Shown here: positions 44,631 to 53,132 of the stretch, one piece after another | How the letters are laid out: each line of letters begins with the position of its first letter | Position numbering within the stretch: the first letter of the stretch is position 1 | From: Bacteroidota bacterium | GTDB lineage: Bacteria > Bacteroidota > Bacteroidia > J057 > JAJTIE01 | Assembly (NCBI GenBank): GCA_021300195.1 | Contig: JAJTIE010000001.1 | Location: 1-64,000, forward strand | Direction of reading: 5' to 3' | Length of the DNA: 64,000 nucleotides | Program-made: the position numbers and the translations under genes | Notes under the pieces: generated by a model | The model's database searches: none | Told to the model about the DNA's origin: nothing | Seen by the model: only the letters and a program-made list of their open reading frames with translations

Positions 44631-44638
44631 CAAAATTA
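44631..44638 (-). promoter_or_regulatory. -7 box of the HsdR_N-type gene
   Basis: TAATTTTG on the minus strand fits TAnnTTTG and lies 14 bp before ATG 44616, which supports that start. No clear -33 element is seen. Confidence 0.35.
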
Positions 44639-44748
44639 ATCTTTTTTTTGAGCCATACGGTGGCTAGGGAGGGACTCCTGACTGGGGACAGTATAGGCAA
44701 GAAAAGGCGACCCGTGCTTGGGGAGATGGGCGAAATACCGTCTGTGCC

Positions 44749-46287
44749 CTAGGCAGCCCAGCCCTCTCGGTCCAGGTTTCGGTATTGGATGGCCTCGGCC
44801 ACGTGCTCGGGCAGTATGTCGGCACTGTCGGCCAGGTCGGCTATGGTGCGCGATACCTTCAGGATGCGGTCGTAGGCGCGGGCACTGAGCTGGAGGCGCG
44901 TCATGGCTGCCTTCAGAAGTGTCTCGCTGGCTTTGCTGATGCGGCATAGGCTACGCACCATTTGGGTGCTCATCTGCGCGTTGGCATACAGCTGGGGCTG
45001 GTCGGCAAAGCGGGCCTGCTGGCGCTCTCGGGCTGCCATTACCCGCTGGCGTACCTGGCTGCTGGGCTCTGCCGGGCGGTTTTCGGCCAGCTCGTCAAAG
45101 GGTACAGGCGTTACCTCTATGTGCAGGTCTATCCTGTCTAGCAGCGGGCCGCTCACGCGGCTCAGATACTTCTGCACCGCCCCCGGGGGGCACAGGCACT
45201 CTTTATCCGGGTGGTTGTAGTAGCCGCAGGGGCAGGGGTTCATGCTGGCTATCAGCATAAAGCTGGCGGGGTATTCCACGCTGAACTTGGCCCGGCTGAT
45301 GGTGATGTTTCGCTCCTCCAGGGGCTGGCGCAGCACCTCCAGCACTGTGCGCTTGAATTCGGGCAGCTCATCCAGGAAGAGCACGCCATGGTGTGCCAGG
45401 CTGATCTCGCCCGGCTGGGGGTGGTTTCCCCCGCCCACCAGGGCCACGTCGCTCACGGTATGGTGGGGGCTGCGGAAAGGGCGGGTGGCAATGAGGCCCA
45501 TGTGCCCGCCCATGTGGCCCGCCACGCTGTGGATTTTGGTGGTCTCCAGGGCCTCTTGCAGCGTGAGGGGCGGCAGTATGGTGGGCAGGCGCTTGGCCAG
45601 CATGGTCTTGCCGGCACCCGGGGGGCCTATCATAATGGCGTTGTGCCCGCCGGCAGCTGCTACCTCCAGGGCCCGTTTTACATGCTCCTGGCCGCGCACG
45701 TCCGAGAAATCCTGGGCATAGTCTGTGCTAGCGGCCTGAAAAATCTCGCGTGTGTCTATGTGCAGGGGCATCAGCAGTTCTTTGCCATTCAGGTAGTCTA
45801 CGGCCTCTATCAGGTTGGTGAGGGGCAGCACATTCAGCTGGTTTACAATGGCCGCTTCGCGGGCATTCTCGGTAGGCAGCAGGAAGCCCTCAAAGCCCTC
45901 TTTCCGGGCCTGTATGGCTATGGGCAGGCAGCCCTTTACCGGCTTTATGCCGCCATCCAGGCTTAGTTCTCCCATTACCACAAAGTGGCCCAGGCGGTCG
46001 GCATCCACCTGGCCACTAGCCGCCAGGATGGCGAGGGCCAGGGGTAGGTCGTAGGCAGCACCTTCCTTGCGCACGTCGGCCGGTGCCATGTTGATCACCA
46101 GCTTGCCCCGGGGGTAGTCATAGCCGCTGTTCTTGATGGCAGCCTCTACACGCTCGCGGGCTTCCTTCACGGCATTGTCTGGCAGGCCCACCAGGGCAAA
46201 GCCGTGCATACCCCCCAGGTTCACCTCTATGGTGATGGTGAGGGCATCCACGCCACTTACTGCGCTCGCAAAGGCTTTTACCAGCAT
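44749..46287 (-). CDS. comM: YifB/ComM-family AAA+ ATPase
   Basis: A 512-residue magnesium-chelatase-like ATPase. In naturally transformable bacteria ComM promotes branch migration during uptake-dependent recombination. The N-terminal Lon-like domain (about 1-170, FALVGLPDNAVKEARERV) is followed by the AAA+ core with Walker A IGPPGAGKTMLAKRLP, Walker B VLFLDELPEF, and a C-terminal helical domain (LSARAYDRILKVSRTIADL). A cysteine cluster NPCPCGYYNHPDKECLCP lies before the sensor region, as usual for the family. Length is normal. Confidence 0.95.
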   Translation of the reverse strand: MLVKAFASAVSGVDALTITIEVNLGGMHGFALVGLPDNAVKEARERVEAAIKNSGYDYPRGKLVINMAPADVRKEGAAYDLPLALAILAASGQVDADRLGHFVVMGELSLDGGIKPVKGCLPIAIQARKEGFEGFLLPTENAREAAIVNQLNVLPLTNLIEAVDYLNGKELLMPLHIDTREIFQAASTDYAQDFSDVRGQEHVKRALEVAAAGGHNAIMIGPPGAGKTMLAKRLPTILPPLTLQEALETTKIHSVAGHMGGHMGLIATRPFRSPHHTVSDVALVGGGNHPQPGEISLAHHGVLFLDELPEFKRTVLEVLRQPLEERNITISRAKFSVEYPASFMLIASMNPCPCGYYNHPDKECLCPPGAVQKYLSRVSGPLLDRIDLHIEVTPVPFDELAENRPAEPSSQVRQRVMAARERQQARFADQPQLYANAQMSTQMVRSLCRISKASETLLKAAMTRLQLSARAYDRILKVSRTIADLADSADILPEHVAEAIQYRNLDREGWAA

Positions 46288-46399
46288 GCTGCAAATTACG
46301 CTATCTGCACCCGTGCGGCAAGGTTGAGGGGGCGAAAAGCGGGGAGCATCCTGCTGCCCATCCTGGCAATGGGTGTGAGACTGTGCCCGTGTGCGCCAG

Positions 46400-47956
46400 C
46401 TAGGCGGTTAGCAGCTGGGCCTGCAGCTCTATCTTTCGGTCCAGGGCCTGCTGCAGCATGTCGGTAGCCTCGCGTGCGTGGCGTATCTCCAGCTCCACAT
46501 CCTGTGGCGAGTAGACGGTGATGGATAGCTTGCTGGGGCTAAGGCGTAGCTCCAGCCGCTGCACCAGGCCCCGGTGTGCGCGGTCCAGGTTTACGGCCAG
46601 GCGCAGCATGCCACCCAGTACCATTACCTTTTGCTTGTCCTCCTTGTACAGCAGGTTGTAGTGCATGTGCTCGTAGCTGGGTATGCTCCTGCGGTGGTAG
46701 CGCACCATGTTTGCCATCAGCAGCAGCTCATCGCTGCTGAAGCCTGGCAGCTTGCTGTTCATAATGATGTATTGGCCGTGCTTGTGGTGGCCGCTCCGAT
46801 CTACAAAGTGCCCAATATCATGCAGCAGGGCGGCGTAGTGCAGCAGTTCTCGCTCTTCGGTGCTGTAGTGGTGCAGGCCCGCCAGTTGGTCAAACAGCTG
46901 CAGGGCCAGCTGGCTGGTCTGCCGGGCGTGTGCGGCATCGTATTTGTATTTCTCTGCCAGGGCCTCCACTGCGCTGCTGCGCACATTCATCTGCTGGGGG
47001 TCCTGCACCTGCTGGCTGGTGCGCTCGGCTATAAAGTTGAAGAGGATGCCCTCCTTCAGGGCAAAGGTGCTTACCGTAATGGTCTCTATACCCAGGCTCT
47101 GCACCACGTGCTGCACCAGCAGGCTGCCCATGTTGATCATCTCTACGCGCACAGGGTCCATGCCGGGCAGTGCTAGCCGGGCAGTACGGTCTAGCCGGAT
47201 CATATCCTGGTGGAGGCGCAAAAAGTCGGGCACCGAAAATTGGTAGGCATTCACCATATCAGCCATCAGCCTATTGCCCGACTGGTGGGCAATGACGGTG
47301 CCCAGGGTTTCGAAGGTGCCGCTGCTGCCAATCAGCTGCTTGATGCCAAAGCTGCGAACTTCCTGCATCAGCGGGTCCAGCTGCTCTGCCAGGTAGGTTT
47401 CGGCCTGTATGATGTCCTGGCGCGTCATGGGGTCCTGTGGCTGTAGGTGCTCCAGCAGGCGGGCCCCGCCCAGGTTCAGGCTGCGTATCAGCTTGGGGTA
47501 GCGTCGGTCTCCCACCACAAACTCTACCGAGCCGCCGCCTATGTCCATAAACAGGTAGTCCGTGCGCGGGCTTAGGTGCAGGCCGTGCCGCACACCGTCA
47601 TAGATCAGTACAGCCTCCTCATAGCCATTAATTACGCGGATTTGTATGCCGGTTTTTGCCTGCACCTCGGCCATAAACTGCGGCCCATTCTCGGCAGAGC
47701 GCAGGGCACTGGTGGCATTAGCCAGCACATGGGTTACGTGTCGACTCTTCAGGATCTTGCGAAAGTTCTGCATCGTCCGTATGCCCCGCGCATAGGGAGT
47801 GGGGGCAATAAAGCCTTTGCTGATGCCTCCTTCGCCCAGCTTTACGCTTTCCTTGTACTTCTCCAGTATCCGGTAGGTGTGCCCTGTCAGCTCAATCACC
47901 AGCAGGTGAAAGGTGTTGGTTCCCAGGTCTATGATGGCGATGTTTTCGGGCTGCAT
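46400..47956 (-). CDS. Ppx/GppA-family exopolyphosphatase with HD domain
   Basis: A 518-residue phosphatase of the sugar-kinase/ASKHA fold that degrades polyphosphate or pppGpp. The first 300 residues show the phosphate loops IAIIDLGTNTFHLLVIE and YLFMDIGGGSVEFVV. The C-terminal part carries an HD-type domain (YAALLHDIGHFVDRSGHHKHG). Length and architecture match longer Ppx/GppA proteins. Substrate preference cannot be told from sequence. It is divergent from the heme-binding protein gene. Confidence 0.93.
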   Translation of the reverse strand: MQPENIAIIDLGTNTFHLLVIELTGHTYRILEKYKESVKLGEGGISKGFIAPTPYARGIRTMQNFRKILKSRHVTHVLANATSALRSAENGPQFMAEVQAKTGIQIRVINGYEEAVLIYDGVRHGLHLSPRTDYLFMDIGGGSVEFVVGDRRYPKLIRSLNLGGARLLEHLQPQDPMTRQDIIQAETYLAEQLDPLMQEVRSFGIKQLIGSSGTFETLGTVIAHQSGNRLMADMVNAYQFSVPDFLRLHQDMIRLDRTARLALPGMDPVRVEMINMGSLLVQHVVQSLGIETITVSTFALKEGILFNFIAERTSQQVQDPQQMNVRSSAVEALAEKYKYDAAHARQTSQLALQLFDQLAGLHHYSTEERELLHYAALLHDIGHFVDRSGHHKHGQYIIMNSKLPGFSSDELLLMANMVRYHRRSIPSYEHMHYNLLYKEDKQKVMVLGGMLRLAVNLDRAHRGLVQRLELRLSPSKLSITVYSPQDVELEIRHAREATDMLQQALDRKIELQAQLLTA

Positions 47957-48142
47957 ACCAGGCAGCTAAGGTACAAAAATGTGCCCCCCCGGGCCATGTG
48001 CTTTTGCGCTTTTGTTCCGGGCGATGCCGCAGGGTGGCCCTGCCTGGGGGTGCGAGCGCAACGATACGGAAATGTGCTGCCAGGGGTGTACATCCCGCTA
48101 CAAAAGGGTAGCGGCTGGGGCAGCCTACCACACGATCTTTTT

Positions 48143-48150
48143 TACCTTTG
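48143..48150 (+). promoter_or_regulatory. -7 box of the heme-binding lipoprotein gene
   Basis: TACCTTTG matches TAnnTTTG exactly and lies 23 bp before ATG 48174, which supports that start over an upstream in-frame extension. Confidence 0.5.
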
Positions 48151-48173
48151 CGCACGCATTCCCCATCTTGTAT

Positions 48174-49076
48174 ATGACACCTAGCCGGAACCTATGCTGT
48201 GCCCTGCTGCTGCCCGCCCTGACCCTGCTGGGCTGTGCCCGGCTGGTAAAGGACTGCGACCCGGACAGGGCCGCCGCCGATAGCCTGCGGATTGTGGCCG
48301 TACACCCCACCCTGGTGCAGATGATCTATGCCCTGGGGGCCGAAGACAAGCTGGTGGGGCGAGACCAAAGCAGCACCTGGCCCGAGGCCGCCAGGCGCAT
48401 CCCCAGCGTAAAGTACATGCGCGCCCTGAGTGATGAGGGCATACTGAGCCTGAACCCCACCCTGCTGCTGCTAACGCCTGAAAATGGCCCTGCACCCGTG
48501 ATAAACAAGCTGCAGCACGCCTGCCTGAAGGTGGAGGTGCTGGACAATAAAATGGATAGAAAGGCCCTGCTGGCCAAGATGCGCACGCTGGGTGGCCTCA
48601 TTGGCAAGCCGACGGAGGCCGACTCGCTGATACGAAGCCTGCAGGCCGAGTATGCCGAACTGGACAGCCTGAAGGGCGCCTGTACGCAGATCCCCCAGGT
48701 GCTCAGCTTCCACAGCCGCGCACGGGGTGGTAGCCTGTTCATTAACGGCACGGGCACGGCGGTGCAGTTCCTGCTAGACGAAACCCAGGCCCGCCCTGCA
48801 CTGGTGGTAGAAGGGGTGAAGGAGATAGGCAAGGAGAGCCTGCTGGCTGCCAGCCCAGACTACCTGCTGATAGACCGAGAGACCGAGCAATACCTGGGGG
48901 GAATAGCCGGCATACGAGCCCATCCGCTGCTGAAGAATAGCCCCGCAGCCCAGAAAGGCCAGGTGGTGGTCATTGAGCGCGTACACCTTTTCGGCCCCAA
49001 TGCCGAGACAGGCCGCTTTCTGAAGCAGCTGATCCACCAGCTGCACCCAGAGCTGCAGGCAGGTGCACGGCCCTAG
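48174..49076 (+). CDS. HmuT-like periplasmic heme-binding lipoprotein
   Basis: A 300-residue class III substrate-binding protein of the heme/cobalamin/siderophore ABC group. It starts with a lipoprotein signal (LTLLGCA, lipidated C21). Next come the fold markers SLRIVAVHPTLVQMIYALGAEDKLVGRDQ, SLNPTLLLL and the long connecting helix. Specificity for heme is inferred from similarity in these segments to HmuT. The permease and ATPase genes are absent from the window; a heme-handling gene (HmuS) occurs 7 kb away. ATG 48174 is chosen because of the adjacent promoter and lipobox. Confidence 0.8.
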   Translation: MTPSRNLCCALLLPALTLLGCARLVKDCDPDRAAADSLRIVAVHPTLVQMIYALGAEDKLVGRDQSSTWPEAARRIPSVKYMRALSDEGILSLNPTLLLLTPENGPAPVINKLQHACLKVEVLDNKMDRKALLAKMRTLGGLIGKPTEADSLIRSLQAEYAELDSLKGACTQIPQVLSFHSRARGGSLFINGTGTAVQFLLDETQARPALVVEGVKEIGKESLLAASPDYLLIDRETEQYLGGIAGIRAHPLLKNSPAAQKGQVVVIERVHLFGPNAETGRFLKQLIHQLHPELQAGARP

Positions 49077-49136
49077 CCTTGTTGTGGGTTCTGTGCTGTG
49101 TGTGCCCCGCGCACAGTGCCAGGCCGTGTCCTGCCT

Positions 49137-50303
49137 TCATTCGTACAGACCCAGCAGGCTCGGCAGGCTCCGAACAAAGAGGGGCTTTTGGTCGACATTA
49201 TACTGTAGCTGCGTTATCGTCATTTCTGCCCAGGTAAACAGCCCCTCAGGTAGCTGCCAGCTCAGGGTGGCCCGTGCGGGTACCCTCAGCCCGTCTGCTT
49301 GTTGCACCCCCTCCAGGTCTATCTGCCATAGGCGTTTGGTCCACTTTCCCTGCTCTTCGTAGTAGCGGGGCCCTGTTATGCGGCAAAGCTCATTTTGGGC
49401 ATTGAAGATGAAGTCGGCATGGCATTCCTCAGCGCCCTGGGTCATATACACCCGGGCTGTGCTGTCATTCAGCTGTTCCCAGCGCAGGTAGGGCTGCAGG
49501 GCCTCGGTAGGGTAAAAGGCCATTTCGGCCAAGTAGCGCAGCTGGCTGCCCTGGTCTATGTAGGGGCCACGGGCATCTGCCACCGGGAGCAGGCCCAGCA
49601 GGCGGATGTACATGTGGCCTTTCGCCTGGGTGTAGTAGTCTCTACCCAGCAGCTGTACCCCAGGCAGCATCTGCACCCGTGCGTTCCATAGGAAGGAGGG
49701 TACGCTGGTAGTAGTGAGCTGCCGTGCTTCGTACGGCATCCAGCTGGCATCAGGTTTCAGGCGCATGCGTCCCCGCTGCACCAGGTATGCGCTGCGTACC
49801 CTGGGGTGGCCAGTCACACCGGCGGCATTCAGCCAGTGCTGCACACAGGGCGGCAGGGTGGCCAGTTCTGCCGCAGATACCGTAGCAAGAGCCTGCTCTT
49901 GGTGCTTGTGTAGCAGGTGGTATGCATACTGCTCTGTTTCTCTTTCCATCCGGGCCTCGCCCAGTCCGGCAGCTACGGGTAGCAGCAGTAGCACGTTGGC
50001 CAGTGTGCCCCATTTGGCCTCGGGCCAGTAGGCTAGCACCAGCAGCTGGCTCAGCACTATGCCCACCGCTGCCAGCCAGGGCCACGTCCGCGTATCGGCC
50101 AGCAGCAGGGCAGCCCCAAGTAGCAGCAGGCTGGCTGCCAGGCCCCAGGCCATGCCCTGCACCCAGTCGGGCAGCCAGCCCATGGGCCACAGGCTGCGGC
50201 CTGTGAGCTGGGGTATACGGGCCCAGCCCCAGCAGCGGGCGGCTCCCAGCAGGTGTATCAGCCCATGCAGGGCCAGTAGTAGGAGTAGAAGTATCTTTGC
50301 CAT
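49137..50303 (-). CDS. DUF6544-like membrane protein of unknown function
   Basis: A 388-residue protein with about four N-terminal hydrophobic segments (residues 1-125) and a globular C-terminal part. The latter has LATLPPCVQHWLNAAGV, RSAYLVQRGRMRLKPDASWMPYEA, VADARGPYIDQGSQLRYLAEM and FYPTEALQPYLRWEQL, which I recognise as the DUF6544 pattern. No catalytic residues are known to me. ATG 50303 (MAKILLLLLL) is preferred over 50336. It converges on the heme-binding lipoprotein gene. Confidence 0.75.
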   Translation of the reverse strand: MAKILLLLLLALHGLIHLLGAARCWGWARIPQLTGRSLWPMGWLPDWVQGMAWGLAASLLLLGAALLLADTRTWPWLAAVGIVLSQLLVLAYWPEAKWGTLANVLLLLPVAAGLGEARMERETEQYAYHLLHKHQEQALATVSAAELATLPPCVQHWLNAAGVTGHPRVRSAYLVQRGRMRLKPDASWMPYEARQLTTTSVPSFLWNARVQMLPGVQLLGRDYYTQAKGHMYIRLLGLLPVADARGPYIDQGSQLRYLAEMAFYPTEALQPYLRWEQLNDSTARVYMTQGAEECHADFIFNAQNELCRITGPRYYEEQGKWTKRLWQIDLEGVQQADGLRVPARATLSWQLPEGLFTWAEMTITQLQYNVDQKPLFVRSLPSLLGLYE

Positions 50304-50598
50304 AGCGAAGGTGGAAAAAGGTGGTGCCCGGCACAACAGGGGCCTAGCCCGGCCCCCACTGCCTGTGGGACACGGATAGAAAAATTGCTAAAAAAATGAC
50401 TACGCAGCCCAATAACAGTACACAGCGGAGGCGGGCCCACTTTGCATACGTCCCAGTTCTCCGCGTGTATAGTAGCTACACGGCCTTTCATACTTCGGAA
50501 TTTACGCATGAAAGACATACACCCTGCTGATGCAAATGGCCGAAGAAGCGAGACCGCCCGGCCCTACCCACCGGATGCCTGGCGGTAGAGCCGTAGCC
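50304..50598. other. 295-bp intergenic region upstream of the DUF6544-like gene
   Basis: The region lies between the DUF6544-like start and the Maf stop. Frames here are short and match nothing recognisable. No consensus promoter, hairpin with T run or repeat was seen. Confidence 0.6.
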
Positions 50599-51165
50599 TT
50601 ATCTGTACTGCTGTAGTGCCTCTACCAGCTGGCACACTGGCAGGCCCATCACGTTGTAGTAGTCTCCCTCTATACGCCGTATGCCCCGCAGGCCTATCGT
50701 GTCTTGAATGCCGTATGCGCCGGCCCGGTCCAGCGGAGGGCTTTGCGCCACATACTGGGTAATCTCCTCCAGCTCCAGGGGCCTAAAGTATACCCGTGTG
50801 TGGGCCGAGAATTCCGTTTGCCTACCCCGATACCGCAGATGCACACCCGTTACTACGGTGTGGCATTGCCCACTCAGGGCCAGCAGCATCTGTATGGCTT
50901 CTTCGGCACTGGTGGGCTTGTTTAGCACCTGCTGCCCTAGTATGACGGTGGTATCTGCCGTAATCACTAGCTCATCCTGGCTAAGCGGCTCCAGGGCTTC
51001 GGCTTTTAGCCGGGCCAGGTAGGCCGGAATCTCCGCCAGTGGCAGGTGGGGGGGCCATACCTCCTCCACGTCTTGCACCTGCACACGAAACCGGAAACCT
51101 GCCGCTGCCAGCAGCTGCTGGCGGCGGGGGCTTTTGGAACCCAGAATGAGGGGAGGGAGCTGCAT
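50599..51165 (-). CDS. maf: Maf-family nucleoside triphosphate pyrophosphatase
   Basis: A 188-residue house-cleaning enzyme that hydrolyses dTTP/UTP or modified nucleotides to the monophosphate. It shows LILGSKSPRRQQLLAAAGF at the N-terminus, ITADTTVILGQQVLNKP and a C-terminal AGAYGIQDTIGLRGIRRIEGDYYNVMGLP, all diagnostic. ATG 51165 gives the family N-terminus; the frame extends to 51330 inside the next gene. It lies 22 bp after the YdcF-like gene and is probably co-transcribed with it. Confidence 0.94.
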   Translation of the reverse strand: MQLPPLILGSKSPRRQQLLAAAGFRFRVQVQDVEEVWPPHLPLAEIPAYLARLKAEALEPLSQDELVITADTTVILGQQVLNKPTSAEEAIQMLLALSGQCHTVVTGVHLRYRGRQTEFSAHTRVYFRPLELEEITQYVAQSPPLDRAGAYGIQDTIGLRGIRRIEGDYYNVMGLPVCQLVEALQQYR

Positions 51166-51187
51166 AGTGGCAAGATACGCACAAAAG

Positions 51188-51862
51188 CTAGCGGGCCAGG
51201 CCATCGGGGTGGCCTGTGTAGGTAGGCCGTGTGCCCAGCAGGTGTACGTCCAGTAGCATCCGTACCCGTGCCAGATACTCACGGTAGCAGGTGCTGCGCT
51301 GCCAGTGGTCGGCGGGGTTTTGGGCAGCAAAGCCCCAGGTGTGCAGGCCGTGTGCGCGCCCTATGTACAGGGCCCGTGCCGCATGCCAGCCCTGGCTGAT
51401 GAAGAGCACCCGCCGGTGGCCAAACACTTGGTGGCTGCGCAGCACACTGTCCAGGGTGCGCAGGCCGGCCTTGTCCAGCACAATCGAGTCTGGCGGAACC
51501 CCGGCCTGCACCAGGGCCTTGCGCATGGCCCTGGGCTCGTTGTAGTAGCGGGTCTGGTTATCCCCGCTCACGAGTATCCGCCCAATCTTGCCAGCCCGGA
51601 AAAGCGCCGCTGCCGCCTGGATGCGGTACTGAAAGTAGGGATTGGGCTTGCCACTGCGTAGCAAGGGGGTTGTGCCTGGCAATAGGGCTATGCGGGTGTA
51701 GGGCACCTGTTCTATCTGCCGGTACAGGTACGGCTCGGCCTGTGCCTGCACCCAGTAGTAGCTGGCTAGCGCAAGGCCAAGCAGCAGGAGGCACAGCAAG
51801 CTGAGTAGGCGGAGAGCCCTACGCCAGCCACGTGGATAAGAGAGAATGGCCCGTACACGCAT
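51188..51862 (-). CDS. SanA/YdcF-family (DUF218) membrane protein
   Basis: A 224-residue inner-membrane protein: one N-terminal transmembrane segment (about 15-37) followed by the DUF218 domain with ALLPGTTPLLRSGKPN, YFQYRIQAAAALFRAGKIGRILVSGDN and RVLFISQGWHAARALYIG. SanA relatives affect envelope permeability, for example to vancomycin; the chemistry is unknown. A TATATTTG box lies only 7 bp before ATG 51862, implying a very short or absent 5' leader. Confidence 0.9.
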   Translation of the reverse strand: MRVRAILSYPRGWRRALRLLSLLCLLLLGLALASYYWVQAQAEPYLYRQIEQVPYTRIALLPGTTPLLRSGKPNPYFQYRIQAAAALFRAGKIGRILVSGDNQTRYYNEPRAMRKALVQAGVPPDSIVLDKAGLRTLDSVLRSHQVFGHRRVLFISQGWHAARALYIGRAHGLHTWGFAAQNPADHWQRSTCYREYLARVRMLLDVHLLGTRPTYTGHPDGLAR

Positions 51863-51869
51863 TGGTGGG

Positions 51870-51877
51870 CAAATATA
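51870..51877 (-). promoter_or_regulatory. -7 box directly upstream of the SanA/YdcF gene
   Basis: TATATTTG on the minus strand is an exact TAnnTTTG match, 7 bp before the start codon. The -33 element is not clear. If used, the transcript would be nearly leaderless. Confidence 0.4.
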
Positions 51878-51978
51878 GGGTATTTTGCATATACAGAAAG
51901 TTGCCCTCCACCGCTAGTCCCTTACCGGCTGCCCCACAGTCTGAGGGGGGGGGAGGGTGGCCAGTATGGGCCGGGGTA

Positions 51979-53028
51979 CTAGCTATCCAGCCACCGCCAG
52001 TTTTTGAGCAGGCGCACCTGCGGGAAGCGATAGCCAAAGTAAAGTTCGGTTTGCACCCGGCCGTGTGTAAGGTTTGCCCCATGCAGCCTGAAGGTGCTGG
52101 ATCGACCGGAGATGCTGAAGCCGGCAAACCAGCGCGGCCGGGCATAATTCAGCACGGTGCGCCACTCCAAGTTGTAGTACAGCCGCCCATATATATGGAC
52201 ATCCTCCCCGTCTTTTACCACACTACGCTGCAGGCCTGGCCCAAGCAGGGCCATCACGCCCAGGCTAAACCGATGCAAAACAAACGTATGCGCATAACCA
52301 GGGGAGACGCCAAGGCTGGATAGGTTAATGTTGGTGGCACTGTCCAGCTCGGGATAGGAGGGCCGGAGTGGGCCTGGAACAAGGCTGCTGTCTGACGTGA
52401 TGCCAAACACGTTGGCCTGCCCTTGTAGCAAAAAGCTGCCCGCCGATCGGGTTTGCACCTCGGTCTGGCCAAAGAGGGCACGGATGGTAAACCGCTTAGG
52501 ATTGAAGATGCGTGTATATCCAAAGCCAATCTGGGCCGTAAACATGTCGGGGCGCACCAGGGGGGGTAGTGCACGCTCGGGCTGATAAAAGCGGCCAGGG
52601 TCGGGCAGGTAGAAACCCTGTATGCCCGTAAACGTGAGTTCGCCAAGCCAGCGACGCGAGGTAAAGTCCAGGCTCAGGTCTAGTTTCCTGGTACGGCCAT
52701 ATTTTGCCGGCTCATAGGCACTATTGGGTAGCTTGTAGCTTATGCCAAAGCCCAGCCCATTGTAGCTACCGTGTAGCCCGATGGTGGCAAGCAGGTTGGG
52801 TTCGTATAAAAAGCTGGATGTGCCAGCTCTTCGCGACGCTATATTAATGGCATGCCCGTAGCCTTGCGTACGCGGCCTCAGGGTTAGGCCCCGGTAGTAG
52901 GGCTGTATGTAGGTGCTGTCGAAAGCGTTCCGTTTCGCCAGCCGGTCTTCTGCACTCAGCTCCACCCGCGTCTGTGCCAGCACGGGCAGGCACAGAAGGC
53001 ACGTCAGGGTTGTAAATAGCCAGTGCAT
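51979..53028 (-). CDS. Outer-membrane beta-barrel protein, DUF4421-like
   Basis: A 349-residue protein with a short signal peptide (LFTTLTCLLCLPVLAQ). It continues as alternating-residue amphipathic strands such as LLATIGLHGSYNGLGFGISYKLP and ARPRWFAGFSISGRS, the pattern of the DUF4421 family of Bacteroidota outer-membrane proteins. Function is unknown. Its ATG (53028) lies 1 nt from the 3' end of the tRNA-Thr gene, so the message must start by tRNA processing or be leaderless. No other plausible start precedes the signal peptide. Confidence 0.8.
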   Translation of the reverse strand: MHWLFTTLTCLLCLPVLAQTRVELSAEDRLAKRNAFDSTYIQPYYRGLTLRPRTQGYGHAINIASRRAGTSSFLYEPNLLATIGLHGSYNGLGFGISYKLPNSAYEPAKYGRTRKLDLSLDFTSRRWLGELTFTGIQGFYLPDPGRFYQPERALPPLVRPDMFTAQIGFGYTRIFNPKRFTIRALFGQTEVQTRSAGSFLLQGQANVFGITSDSSLVPGPLRPSYPELDSATNINLSSLGVSPGYAHTFVLHRFSLGVMALLGPGLQRSVVKDGEDVHIYGRLYYNLEWRTVLNYARPRWFAGFSISGRSSTFRLHGANLTHGRVQTELYFGYRFPQVRLLKNWRWLDS

Positions 53029-53029
53029 G

Positions 53030-53102
53030 AGCCACCTGCCGGACTCGAACCGGCGACCTATACTTTACGAAAGTACCACTCTACCAACTGAGCTAAGGTG
53101 GC
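53030..53102 (-). tRNA. tRNA-Thr (CGT)
   Basis: The acceptor stem GCCACCT/AGGTGGC, discriminator T, and anticodon loop TTTCGTA (anticodon CGT) form a complete cloverleaf. CCA is not encoded. The 3' end is followed after one nucleotide by the start codon of the DUF4421-like gene. Confidence 0.95.
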
Positions 53103-53115
53103 TGCTTGGAGGGGG

Positions 53116-53123
53116 CAAATATA
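53116..53123 (-). promoter_or_regulatory. -7 box of the tRNA-Thr promoter
   Basis: TATATTTG on the minus strand matches TAnnTTTG and lies 13 bp before the tRNA, between it and the RecQ stop codon. The -33 element is weak. Confidence 0.45.
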
Positions 53124-53132
53124 GCAGGATTC

